Position numbers and translations under genes: made by a program
Part shown: in pieces, positions 15,203 through 23,612 of the stretch
Position numbering within the stretch: position 1 is the stretch's first letter
Layout of the letters: every line of letters begins with the position of its first letter
Notes under the pieces: generated by a model
Database searches by the model: none
Seen by the model: the letters and a program-made list of their open reading frames with translations, nothing else
What the model was told of the DNA's origin: nothing
Assembly (NCBI RefSeq): GCF_046600735.1
Contig: NZ_JBJMAW010000003.1
Location: 186,001 to 250,000 of the forward strand
Length of the DNA: 64,000 nucleotides
DNA from: Novilysobacter_A longmucuonensis
GTDB lineage: Bacteria; Pseudomonadota; Gammaproteobacteria; Xanthomonadales; Xanthomonadaceae
Direction of reading: 5' to 3'

Positions 15203-17764
15203 ATGACCCTGCGTGACTACGCCCGCAAGCGCCGCTTCGACCAGACGCCGGAGCCGGCCGACGACGCACCGCCGGCGCGGCGCGGCGGCAAGGCACGCCC
15301 CCGCCGCCCGATCTTCGTGGTGCAGCTGCACCACGCCAGCGTGCGCCACTACGACTTCCGGCTGGAGATCGACGGTGCGCTCAAGAGCTGGGCAGTGCCC
15401 AAGGGACCGTCGCTGCGGGTCGGCGAGAAGCGCCTGGCGGTGGAGGTCGAGGATCATCCACTGAGCTACGCGACTTTCGAAGGCGACATCCCGCAGGGCC
15501 ACTACGGCGGCGGCCAGGTCGACATCTTCGATCGCGGCGTATGGGCCACCGATGGCAACCCGCTGGAGGCGCGGGCCAGGGGCAAGCTGGACTTCGTGCT
15601 GCATGGCGAGAAACTGCGCGGCGGCTGGAAGCTGGTGCGCACCGCCAAGCCGGGCAGCAAGCCGCAGTGGCTGCTGATCAAGCGCGACGATCAATACGCC
15701 GCCGACGTGGAGTCCGACGATCTGGTCGAGACGGTGCCGCCGGCGGGCTGGAAGGGGCGGCGGCCTTCGGGCTCTGTAAAAAAGACAGCGCCCGCAAAGG
15801 GCGCGAAGGTCGCCAAGGGCGCAGAGAAAAGCGCGCAAGCCAAAGCAGGAAAAGCAGCGAAGCGCCGCCCGCGCAGGATCGACTGGCGCAAACGGGCGCA
15901 GGCGCTCGACGGCGCCAAGTCCCTGGGTGGCGGCACCGAGATCGCGCCGCAGCTGGCCACCCTGCGCGAGTCGCCGCCCGCCGGGGAGGGCTGGCTGCAC
16001 GAACTCAAGTGGGATGGCTACCGCCTGTTGGCCGAGATCAGGAACGGCCGCGCGCGGCTGCGTTCGCGCAACGGGCTGGACTGGAGTGCGGACTACCCCG
16101 ACATCGCCGCGGCACTGGAGCGGCTGCGCCTGGACAGCGGCAGTTTCGACGGTGAACTGATCGCGCTGGACGAACATGGCGCCAACTGCTTCTCCGCGCT
16201 GCAGCGCACGATCCAGGGCACGGCCAACGCGACCCTGCGCTACGTCGTGTTCGACCTGCCGACGCTGGAGGGTGTCGACCTCACCGGCACCCGCCTGATC
16301 GAGCGAAAGGAACTGCTCGAGGCGCTGCTTGATACCCAGGACGATCCCATCCTCGCCTACAGCCGGCACATCGTCGGGCACGGCGCACAGGTGTTTGCCG
16401 CCAGCGGCGGCCAGAAGATGGAAGGCATCATCAGCAAGGCGGTCGGGGCGCGCTACCTGCCCGGTCGCTCCAGCACCTGGCTGAAGATCAAGCACGCGCA
16501 GACCGACGAGTTCGTGATCGTCGGCTTCACCGCACCCAAACGCTCGCGGGTGGGATTCGGCTCGCTGCTGATGGCCACCCGCGAGGCCGGCGCACTCAAG
16601 TACGTCGGCCGCGTCGGCACCGGCTTCGACGATGCCCGCCTGCGCAGCATGACCGCGCAGCTGCGCAAGCTGGTACGCAAGAGCCCGACGCTGACACTGC
16701 CGGCGCACATCGCACTGGCGCCGCGCGATGTCACCTGGGTCGAGCCGCAGCTGGTGGCCGAGCTGGCGTTCCGTGGCTGGGGCAAGGAGGGCCTGCTGCG
16801 CCAGGCCAGCTTCATGCGGCTACGCGGGGACAAGACCGTGGGCGAGGGTGCGCATGTGCAGGGCGAGCGCGCCGACCCGGACGGCGCAAGCGCGGTGCCG
16901 GAAACCAGGCTCACCAGCCCCGACAAGCTGATCTACCCGGCCGAGAAGATCACCAAGCGCGAGGTCGCCGAGTACTACCGCGCGGTCGCCCCGCAGTTGC
17001 TGCCGGAAGTCGCGCGCCGGCCGTTGTCGCTGCTGCGCTGTCCCGACGGGCTCAAGGGCCAGTGCTTCTTCCAGAAGCACCACGCCGACACGCTCGGCGG
17101 GCACGTGCATGCGGTGCCGATCAGGGAAAAGGACGGCAGCCATGACGACTACCTCTACATCGAGGACGTCGCCGGCCTGCTCGACCTGGTGCAGATGAAC
17201 GCGCTGGAGCTGCACCCATGGGGCGCGCGCATCGACGATGTCGAGCGGCCCGACCGGCTGGTGTTCGACCTGGACCCCGGCGAAGGCGTGGACTGGAAGG
17301 CGATCGCCCGCGCCGCCCGCGACGTCCGCGACCGGCTGAAGGACATCGGCCTGCAGAGTTTCCTGCGCCTGTCGGGCGGCAAGGGCCTGCACGTGGTGGT
17401 GCCGATCGCGCCGGGGCCGGACTGGCCGCAGGCGAAGGCGTTCTGCGGCGCGTTCGCCGATGCGATGGCGACCCAGGCCCCGGACCGCTACATCGCCACC
17501 GCGACCAAGGCCAAGCGCCGCGGCGTGATCTTCATCGACTGGCTGCGCAACGGCCGCGGCGCGACCAGCGTGGCGAGCTGGTCGCTGCGCGCGCGCGCCG
17601 GCGCCGGCGTGGCCATGCCGCTGCGCTGGGACGAACTGGGCAGGACAAAATCCGGCGCCGACTACACCCTGGCCCGTGCACTCCGGCGCGCGGCGAGCCT
17701 GCGCAAGGACCCGTGGGACGGCTGGAAGCGCGCATGCAAGCAGAAGCTGGTGGAGCTCGGGTAG
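15203..17764 (+). CDS. ligD: multifunctional NHEJ DNA ligase LigD
   Basis: Protein of 853 residues with three modules in order. The 3'-phosphoesterase (residues ~40-200) has FVVQLHHASVRHYDFRLEID and GDIPQGHYGGG. The ATP-dependent ligase domain (~240-540) has the nucleotidyl lysine in LHELKWDGYR, about residue 269. The primase-like polymerase (~560-853) has LIYPAEKITKREVAEYYRAV, QKHHAD and DLDPGEGVDWK. Order PE-LIG-POL matches Pseudomonas LigD. A Lys/Ala-rich linker (KKTAPAKGAKVAKGAEK) joins PE and LIG. It repairs double-strand breaks with Ku, mainly in non-replicating cells. Confidence 0.96.
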   Translation: MTLRDYARKRRFDQTPEPADDAPPARRGGKARPRRPIFVVQLHHASVRHYDFRLEIDGALKSWAVPKGPSLRVGEKRLAVEVEDHPLSYATFEGDIPQGHYGGGQVDIFDRGVWATDGNPLEARARGKLDFVLHGEKLRGGWKLVRTAKPGSKPQWLLIKRDDQYAADVESDDLVETVPPAGWKGRRPSGSVKKTAPAKGAKVAKGAEKSAQAKAGKAAKRRPRRIDWRKRAQALDGAKSLGGGTEIAPQLATLRESPPAGEGWLHELKWDGYRLLAEIRNGRARLRSRNGLDWSADYPDIAAALERLRLDSGSFDGELIALDEHGANCFSALQRTIQGTANATLRYVVFDLPTLEGVDLTGTRLIERKELLEALLDTQDDPILAYSRHIVGHGAQVFAASGGQKMEGIISKAVGARYLPGRSSTWLKIKHAQTDEFVIVGFTAPKRSRVGFGSLLMATREAGALKYVGRVGTGFDDARLRSMTAQLRKLVRKSPTLTLPAHIALAPRDVTWVEPQLVAELAFRGWGKEGLLRQASFMRLRGDKTVGEGAHVQGERADPDGASAVPETRLTSPDKLIYPAEKITKREVAEYYRAVAPQLLPEVARRPLSLLRCPDGLKGQCFFQKHHADTLGGHVHAVPIREKDGSHDDYLYIEDVAGLLDLVQMNALELHPWGARIDDVERPDRLVFDLDPGEGVDWKAIARAARDVRDRLKDIGLQSFLRLSGGKGLHVVVPIAPGPDWPQAKAFCGAFADAMATQAPDRYIATATKAKRRGVIFIDWLRNGRGATSVASWSLRARAGAGVAMPLRWDELGRTKSGADYTLARALRRAASLRKDPWDGWKRACKQKLVELG

Positions 17765-17791
17765 CGGTTGGCGTGCAGCTTATCGAGCTGG

Positions 17792-17968
17792 CGGGACCCC
17801 GGGACTCGCGACTCGCAAATCAAAAGCCACAGCAGGTTCTTCGCTGCCTCGGGACGACAATATGGGGTGATGCGGCAGGTACGCTAGCTTTATGCTCTTC
17901 CTGAGTCCCGAGTCCCGAGTCCCGAGTCCCGAGTCCCGAGTCCCGAGTCCCGCAGGTCCCGAGTCGCG
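17792..17968. repeat. composite element bounded by inverted 7-bp arrays
   Basis: The left border has GGGACCCCGGGACTCGCGAC (17793-17812). The right border has seven perfect GAGTCCC units (17903-17951) followed by degenerate copies to 17968. Between them are about 85 bases including GCAGGTTCTTCGCTGCCTCG, reverse complement of a GCGAAG-containing repeat also seen in outline at 47430-47450. The inverted arrangement resembles the elements inside the DinG-like gene and at the end of gshB. Confidence 0.8.
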
Positions 17969-17973
17969 CAGCC

Positions 17974-18231
17974 TCAGCGCTCGCCCGGCGGCAACGCGCA
18001 CGACCAGGCGGCTTCGACCCGGTCGGCGACGTCGGCCCACTCGGTCCGGCTGCGCTTGCGCAGGCGCGACCAGCCACTGGCCAGTTCCGGCTCGACCTCG
18101 CTCCAGGCGCGGTCGCCGTAATGTCGGCGCGCCTCGACGCCGTAGGTCAGCGCGAGCGCTTCCTCGTCGCGGCGCAGCATCCGCCTGGGCGACGCGTCAG
18201 ACGGTGTGCGGTCCAATGCACGCTGTTCCAT
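17974..18231 (-). CDS. hypothetical protein, paralogue of the gene at 5576-5872
   Basis: This small soluble protein of 85 residues starts at ATG 18231 after GGGAG. It shares RRDEEALALTYGVEARRHYG, AWSEVEPELASGW and EAAWSCALPPG with the gene at 5576-5872. The conserved tryptophans and the EPEL motif suggest one folded helical domain. Its 3' end lies directly against the right-hand heptamer array, and the final codons (PPGER) come just before the repeat. No family name or function was recognised. Confidence 0.7.
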   Translation of the reverse strand: MEQRALDRTPSDASPRRMLRRDEEALALTYGVEARRHYGDRAWSEVEPELASGWSRLRKRSRTEWADVADRVEAAWSCALPPGER

Positions 18232-18436
18232 GGCCCATCTCCCGAAATGAGCGGTCCTAGCTGATCGACCATACTCCCGCGCGGCGAAAATTAAACCCCT
18301 GCTGCACGGCCGTTCGTCGGCGCAATGAACCCTCTGGCGCGCGGAGCGGCCCCGGCTCATCGGTCGGGAGCGACCGGAGTGGCGACATCGCGGCTCGTCG
18401 ATCGCCGCATCGCGACGGACATCGCCACTGAGCAGG

Positions 18437-19132
18437 CTAGTCCAGCAGCGGCGCCAGCGCCGGCCAGACGTGGTCGCGCAGCTTCGGCTGCGCCTCGGCC
18501 ACCGGATGCAGGTTGTCGCTCTGGTAGGCCGCGCGGTCCAGCGCGAGGGGTTCGAGCAGGAACGGCAGCAGCGCGACATCGAAGCGCTCGGCCAGGGCGC
18601 TGAAGTTCTGCTCGAACGCGCGGGTGTACTCCGCACCCAGGTTGGGCGGCATGCGCATCCCGACCAGCAGCACCTCGGCGCCGGCGCCATGCGCGGCGCC
18701 CAGCATGCGGGCCAGGTTGATCCGGGTCTGCAGCGTCGGCAGCCCGCGCAATCCGTCGTTCGCGCCCAGTGCGATGACCACCACGTGGGGCCGATGCCGC
18801 CGCAGCTCGCCGACAATGCGCGCCGCGCCGCCGGCGGTGGTCTCGCCACTGATGCTGGCGTTGACCACGCGCCAGTCCGGCCTGCGCTCGGCGATGCGAT
18901 CGGCGGTCAGTGCGACCCAGCCCTGCTGCGCCGACAGGCCGTAGCCGGCCGACAGCGAGTCGCCCATCACCAGCACCGTGCGCGCGGCCGGCGCCGGCTT
19001 TGCCGCTGCGGTCGATTGGGCGTGTACACCCGGCAACAGCCCCAGGAGCAGCGTCAAAACCAGCGCGATCAAACCGATGGCACATTGAACCCGGCGGCGC
19101 GATGCCGCATATCCTGACGTCACTGTTCGCAT
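18437..19132 (-). CDS. tesA: arylesterase / lysophospholipase L1, SGNH hydrolase
   Basis: This 231-residue protein has a signal peptide (hydrophobic IGLIALVLTLLLGLLPGVHA, cleaved before QSTAAA). Block I is VLVMGDSLSAGYGLS with the nucleophile Ser near residue 59, block III is ALGANDGLRG, and block V is SDNLHPVAEAQP with the catalytic Asp and His. These identify the TesA/arylesterase branch of GDSL esterases, acting in the periplasm on acyl esters and lysophospholipids. It is transcribed away from the neighbouring ABC exporter genes, an arrangement (tesA next to ybbA-ybbP) conserved in many proteobacteria. Confidence 0.93.
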   Translation of the reverse strand: MRTVTSGYAASRRRVQCAIGLIALVLTLLLGLLPGVHAQSTAAAKPAPAARTVLVMGDSLSAGYGLSAQQGWVALTADRIAERRPDWRVVNASISGETTAGGAARIVGELRRHRPHVVVIALGANDGLRGLPTLQTRINLARMLGAAHGAGAEVLLVGMRMPPNLGAEYTRAFEQNFSALAERFDVALLPFLLEPLALDRAAYQSDNLHPVAEAQPKLRDHVWPALAPLLD

Positions 19133-19157
19133 CTCCTCATGTGATCAATACCCCGGT

Positions 19158-19264
19158 CGTCATTCCCGCGAAGGCGGGAATCCAGTGGCTCTGATTGAGT
19201 CACAATTTCTGTGAATCGGCACTGGGCGCTGAAGTCGTTGGGTTCCCGCGTTCGCGGGAATGAC
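19158..19264. repeat. family D palindromic repeat pair
   Basis: GTCATTCCCGCGAAGGCGGG (19158-) and GGTTCCCGCGTTCGCGGGAA ending TGAC (19264) form an inverted pair about 50 bases apart, each with its own hairpin. It sits in the divergent promoter region of tesA and the ABC ATPase, so any promoters there must lie in or between the arms. Confidence 0.9.
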
Positions 19265-19304
19265 GAGCAGAAGCCGGTCATCGACTTTTCCAACAAGGAC
19301 CATC

Positions 19305-20045
19305 ATGGCCGACAGCCTCCAACCGCAAGCTGAAGTTGCCGACACCAGGCCCACCGCCCTGCAGGTCAACAATCTCGGCAAGCGCGTGCCGCTGCCTTCG
19401 GGCGAGCTCACCATCCTGGACGGGGTGAGCTTCTCGATCGCGGCCGGCGATACGGTCGCGATCGTCGGCGCCTCCGGTTCGGGCAAGAGCACCCTGCTGT
19501 CGTTGATGGCGGGCCTGGATACACCGAGCCAGGGCAGCGTCACGCTCGATGGCGAGGTGCTGTCGGCGCTGGACGAGGATGGGCGTGCGCGCGTGCGGGG
19601 CGCGAAGGTCGGCTTCGTGTTCCAGAACTTCCAGTTGCTGCCGTCCCTGACCGCGCTGGAGAACGTGATGCTGCCGCTGGAACTGCGCGGCGACCGCGAC
19701 GTGTCAACGCCGGCCCGGGCCATCCTGGAGAAGGTCGGGCTGGGCGCACGCCTCGGCCACTACCCGCGGCAGTTGTCCGGTGGCGAGCAACAGCGCGTCG
19801 CGCTGGCGCGGGCGTTCGTGACCCGGCCTTCGCTGCTGTTCGCCGACGAGCCGACCGGCAATCTCGACACCCACACCGGCCAGGCGATCATCGAGCTGCT
19901 GTTCGCGCTCAATGCCGAGGCCGGCACGACCCTGGTGCTGGTGACCCACGACGACCATCTGGCGGTGCGCTGCCGGCATCTGATCCGGCTCGACAGCGGC
20001 CGCCTGGTGTCGCAGGAACTGGCGCGGGACAGGCAGGCGGCATGA
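19305..20045 (+). CDS. ABC transporter ATP-binding protein (YbbA-like)
   Basis: ABC ATPase of 246 residues with Walker A GASGSGKST, Q-loop VFQNFQLLPSLTALEN, signature LSGGEQQRVALARA, Walker B LLFADEPTGNLD and the switch histidine in LVTHD. It belongs to the LolD/MacB/YbbA group that works with FtsX-like permeases. ATG 19305 follows CAAGGACC; the longer frame starting at 19260 is repeat sequence. Its stop overlaps the permease start in ATGA, so the two subunits are translated together. The transported substrate is not known; lipids or peptides are possible given tesA beside it. Confidence 0.94.
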   Translation: MADSLQPQAEVADTRPTALQVNNLGKRVPLPSGELTILDGVSFSIAAGDTVAIVGASGSGKSTLLSLMAGLDTPSQGSVTLDGEVLSALDEDGRARVRGAKVGFVFQNFQLLPSLTALENVMLPLELRGDRDVSTPARAILEKVGLGARLGHYPRQLSGGEQQRVALARAFVTRPSLLFADEPTGNLDTHTGQAIIELLFALNAEAGTTLVLVTHDDHLAVRCRHLIRLDSGRLVSQELARDRQAA

Positions 20046-22597
20046 CGGCGGCCGGAGTGGGGGTCCTGGCGATGGCGTGGCGCCAGCTGCGCCGCGATCT
20101 GAAGGCCGGCGACGTGCGCATCCTGCTGGCCGCGCTGGTGCTGGCGGTGGTGGCGGTGACCGCGGTCGGCTTCGTCACCGACCGCGCCGAACGCGCGCTG
20201 GCGATCGAGGCCAACCGGCTGCTCGGCGGTGACGCGGTGGTGCGCGGCAATGCGCCGATCGCCGGCGCGGTGGACGCCGCGGCGAATGCGGCGGGGCTGC
20301 AGCGCACCCGGACGGTCGAGCTCGACAGCATGATCCGGGTCGACCGCGGTGCCGAGGGCAACCTGCGCCTGGGCGAACTGCGCGCGCTCGGCGAAGGCTT
20401 TCCGCTGCGCGGCAGCTTCGTGATCGCCGAGCCCGACGGCGAGCGCGGCGAGATCGAGCGCGTGGCCGACGGCATCCCGGTACCGGGCACGCTGTGGATG
20501 AGCCGCGCCGGCGCCGACACGTTGGGCGCGCGGCCAGGCGACACCGTCAGCATCGGCCAGGCGCAGTTCACCCTGACCGCGCTGGTGGTGCAGGAGCCCG
20601 ACGCCGCGCTCGACTACTTCAACGTCGCGCCTAAGGTGTTCCTCAACCTCGCAGACCTGCCCACCACCGGCCTGGTGCAGGAAGGCAGCCGGATCCGCTA
20701 CCGGCTGGTGATCGCCGGCGATGCCGCAGCGGTCGAGCGCTTCGTCGCCACCGCGCGCGACAACCTCGGGCGCGGCCAGCGGCTGGAAACCATTGAACAG
20801 GCGCGGCCGGAGATACGTTCCGCGCTCGACCGTGCCGGGCGTTTCCTCGGCCTGGCCGCGCTGGTGTCGGTGGTGCTGGCCGCGGTCGCGGTGGCGATGG
20901 CCGCGCGCCGCCACAGCGAGCGGCATCTGTCGGGCACCGCGGTGATGCGCTGCCTCGGCGCCAGCCAGCGCACCCTGGTCGGGGTCCACGTCGGCGAGTT
21001 GCTGATGCTCGGGCTGATCGCCTGCACGATCGGGGTCGCGATCGCGTTCGCGCTGCAGTGGGCGATCGGCGGCTGGCTGGAGCAGGCACTGGAACTGTCG
21101 ATCCCCGCCGCGGGGCTGATGCCGGCGCTGCAGGGCTATGGCGTCGGCCTGGTGGTGCTGCTCGCATTCGGCGCGCCGCCGGTGCTGGCCCTGCGCCGGG
21201 TACCGGCGCTGCGGGTGCTGCGCCGCGACCTCGACCCGACCGAGCCGAGCGCGTGGCTGGTGGCGCTGCTCGGACTGGCCGGGCTGGCCGCGCTGCTGTG
21301 GTGGAAGGCCGGCTCGCCGGTACTGGCCGGCGCGATGCTGGGCGGCATCGTCGCAACCTTCGCGGTGCTCGCGGCCCTGGCCTGGGGTCTGGTCCTGCTG
21401 ATCCGGCGGCTGCGCCCGCACCTGCGCGGTAGCCTGCGCTACGGGCTGGCCAACGTGAGCCGGCGCGCCGGCACCAGCGTGGCGCAGATCTCCGCGCTGG
21501 GCCTGGGGCTGATGGCGCTGCTGCTGTTGACCTTCGTGCGCACCGACCTGCTCGATCGCTGGCAGCTGGCGCTGTCGGCCGATGCGCCCAACCGCTTCAT
21601 CATCAACGTGCAGCAGGACCAGGTGGCTCCGGTGCGCGCATTCATGGCCGAGCAGGGCGTGGGCGAGCCGGTCTTGTTTCCGATGATCCGCGGCCGGCTG
21701 GTCGCGCACAACGGCGCGCCGGTGCGCGGCGACGACTATGCCGATCCCGCCGCCGATGCGGAACAAAGCCGCCGCGCGCAGCGCCGCGCCGACCGCGAGT
21801 TCAACCTGTCGGTGGTCGACACCCTGCGCGAGGACAACCGGGTCACCGCCGGCGCGTTCTGGGCGGCGCAGGGGCCGGCGCAGCCGGAAGTGTCGGTCGA
21901 GGAGGGCTTCGCCGAGAGCCTGGGCTGGCAGGTCGGCGACACCGTGGCGTTCGACATCGCCGGACAGCCCTTCGAGGCGACGATCACCAGCCTGCGCAGC
22001 GTCGAGTGGGAGAGCTTCCGCCCGAACTTCTTCGTGGTCGCATCGCCGGGTGCGCTGGATGGGTTCCCGGCCAGCTACATCACCGCGGTCAGCGTGGCGC
22101 CGACGCAGACCCGCTTCACCGCCGAGCTGGTCGAGCGTTTCCCGAACCTGTCGGTGATCGACATCGACGCGGTGCTGGCGCAGGTCCGCGGGACCGCCGA
22201 CCAGGTGTCGCTGGTGGTCGAGGTGGTGTTCTATTTCTCGCTGGTCGCCGGCCTGCTGGTGCTGATGGCGGCGGTCAGTGCGAGCCAGGACGAGCGCCTG
22301 CTCGAAGGCGGGGTGATGCGCGTGCTCGGCGGCAGCCGGCGGCAGCTGCGGCTGGCCCAGGCCTCGGAATTCGCCGCGATCGGGCTGCTGGCCGGCCTGA
22401 CCGCGGCGATCGCGGCGTCGATCCTGGCCGGCGTAATCGCGACCCGGGTGTTCGACCTGCCGTGGCAGGCGAACTGGTCGATGGCCGCGGTCGGCGGCGG
22501 ACTGGGCGTGCTTGCCGCGCTGGCGGCGGGCATGTTCGCCACCCGTCGGGTCCTCGACGCCCCGCCGTCGGTCACGCTGCGCGAACTGCAGGGTTGA
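20042..22597 (+). CDS. ABC transporter permease, FtsX/MacB type (YbbP-like)
   Basis: Large inner-membrane permease of 851 residues. The first helix is RILLAALVLAVVAVTAVGF, followed by a long periplasmic domain. A cluster of three helices lies near residues 280-390 (RFLGLAALVSVVLAAVAVAM), one near 420-480, another periplasmic domain, and four C-terminal helices beginning VVFYFSLVAGLLVLMAAVSA. This doubled FtsX layout is that of YbbP. It forms a complex with the ATPase encoded just upstream. The length is close to that of E. coli YbbP. Role inferred: export or extraction of lipophilic molecules from the inner membrane. Confidence 0.92.
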   Translation: MTAAGVGVLAMAWRQLRRDLKAGDVRILLAALVLAVVAVTAVGFVTDRAERALAIEANRLLGGDAVVRGNAPIAGAVDAAANAAGLQRTRTVELDSMIRVDRGAEGNLRLGELRALGEGFPLRGSFVIAEPDGERGEIERVADGIPVPGTLWMSRAGADTLGARPGDTVSIGQAQFTLTALVVQEPDAALDYFNVAPKVFLNLADLPTTGLVQEGSRIRYRLVIAGDAAAVERFVATARDNLGRGQRLETIEQARPEIRSALDRAGRFLGLAALVSVVLAAVAVAMAARRHSERHLSGTAVMRCLGASQRTLVGVHVGELLMLGLIACTIGVAIAFALQWAIGGWLEQALELSIPAAGLMPALQGYGVGLVVLLAFGAPPVLALRRVPALRVLRRDLDPTEPSAWLVALLGLAGLAALLWWKAGSPVLAGAMLGGIVATFAVLAALAWGLVLLIRRLRPHLRGSLRYGLANVSRRAGTSVAQISALGLGLMALLLLTFVRTDLLDRWQLALSADAPNRFIINVQQDQVAPVRAFMAEQGVGEPVLFPMIRGRLVAHNGAPVRGDDYADPAADAEQSRRAQRRADREFNLSVVDTLREDNRVTAGAFWAAQGPAQPEVSVEEGFAESLGWQVGDTVAFDIAGQPFEATITSLRSVEWESFRPNFFVVASPGALDGFPASYITAVSVAPTQTRFTAELVERFPNLSVIDIDAVLAQVRGTADQVSLVVEVVFYFSLVAGLLVLMAAVSASQDERLLEGGVMRVLGGSRRQLRLAQASEFAAIGLLAGLTAAIAASILAGVIATRVFDLPWQANWSMAAVGGGLGVLAALAAGMFATRRVLDAPPSVTLRELQG

Positions 22598-22620
22598 CGC
22601 GGGCGCTGCGCCGGCGCGCC

Positions 22621-22651
22621 CAAAAAGAAGGGACGGCCGCTGGCCGTCCCT
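22621..22651 (-). terminator. terminator for the minus-strand lipoprotein gene
   Basis: AGGGACGGCC, loop GCT, GGCCGTCCCT is a 10-bp perfect stem (22629-22651). On the minus strand it is followed by TTCTTTTTG, so it best terminates the lipoprotein gene at 22741, and it also separates it from the convergent ABC permease. A second hairpin, CGCCCGG/CCGGGCG, lies at 22710-22730. Confidence 0.75.
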
Positions 22652-22740
22652 CCGGTTGTGCCGTCGACGCCGACGAGAGCGCCTCCGGCAGCAACGCTGG
22701 CCCGACTTTCGCCCGGCGTTAAACCGGGCGCTTTAAGCGG

Positions 22741-23016
22741 CTACTCGGTTTCCGGCTCGACCTCGGGCGGACGGAGCTCGTCGTTGTCGAGCGGCGGATC
22801 GGTCATGGTCGGGTCGTCGAGCGTGGGATCGTCGAGCGTCGGATCGTTCAGGGTCGGATCGTTGAGCGTGGGGTCGCTGGTCGCCGGGTCGGTCAGGACC
22901 GGGTCGGCGATCGCCGGCTCGGCCGGCAGCATCTCGGTGTCGTCGTAGCCATCGTCGGCGCAGGCGGCCAGTGCGACCGCTGACGCCAAGGCAAGGGTGA
23001 GTACGTGAAGCTTCAT
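22741..23016 (-). CDS. small lipoprotein with tandem DPTL[ND] pentapeptides
   Basis: This 91-residue protein starts at ATG 23016 after a perfect AGGAGG. The signal peptide ends in the lipobox LAAC (SAVALAACADDG), so the mature protein is lipid-anchored by its first cysteine. The mature chain is acidic and contains a run of five-residue repeats, DPTLNDPTLNDPTLDD and variants, encoded by 15-bp tandem units at about 22790-22900. There are no cysteines besides the anchor. It looks like an extended, unstructured surface or periplasmic spacer; function unknown. Confidence 0.8.
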   Translation of the reverse strand: MKLHVLTLALASAVALAACADDGYDDTEMLPAEPAIADPVLTDPATSDPTLNDPTLNDPTLDDPTLDDPTMTDPPLDNDELRPPEVEPETE

Positions 23017-23182
23017 GGAGAACCTCCTGTGGGGCGACGCCCAGGTGGCGTCGAGGAGCGGTCGATCGACGTGCGCTTCGACCCTAGCGACCGGGATGTG
23101 GTCGTGGCGTGCTGAATGCGTTAAGGCGGATGGCTGCGACGACACCGCCGCTGAACGGCCGGGAGCGGCTTTGGTGGTCGAC

Positions 23183-23443
23183 CTAGGGCGCAGCGGGCCC
23201 CGGCTCGGCCTGGAAGCGACGCGCGTAATCGCGTTCGCCGGCGATCCGCTCGACTTCGGCGTCGGCGGCGTCCGGCGCGGCATACACCGCGTACGCCACC
23301 TCACCCTCGCGCAGCCCGACATGGTGCAGCTTGTAGCGCGGCCGGCCGCTGCCGCCGTTCTCTGGATAACTGTGTGGCGGCTGGGCGCCGTCCAGATCCA
23401 GCTCGCTGTTGTCCACCGTGCCGCCGACAAAAAGGGCTCGCAT
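23183..23443 (-). CDS. hypothetical protein
   Basis: A soluble protein of 86 residues starting MRALFVGGTVDNSELDLDG. It has a Tyr-rich middle (RPRYKLHHVGLREGEVAYAV) and an acidic helix (APDAADAEVERIAGERDYAR). Similar short proteins starting with an MRALFVGGxxDN motif occur in this bacterial group, but no domain name or function was recognised. There is no signal peptide or membrane segment. It is divergent from rsmC, with 169 bases between the start codons and no repeat in the gap. Confidence 0.65.
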   Translation of the reverse strand: MRALFVGGTVDNSELDLDGAQPPHSYPENGGSGRPRYKLHHVGLREGEVAYAVYAAPDAADAEVERIAGERDYARRFQAEPGPAAP

Positions 23444-23612
23444 TGCGTTCGCTCCGGTTGTGGAAAGGACACTCCGAGGGTGGCGCCGGCGATGTTGTCG
23501 GAGCATGAAAAGCCCGGCGGCGCGCCCGGCTGCCAGCGACAATGCATGCGCGGCCGGCGGTGCTGCACCGCAGGCGCGTAAAATCGGCGGCCTCCCCGAT
23601 CCGATCCCGTGC

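Noticed and set aside
14015..16708. Very long open frame (897 codons) on the minus strand opposite ku and ligD
   Set aside because: Ku and LigD on the plus strand have clear domains. The opposite frame has no motif, is His/Arg/Ala-rich and arises from GC3 bias.
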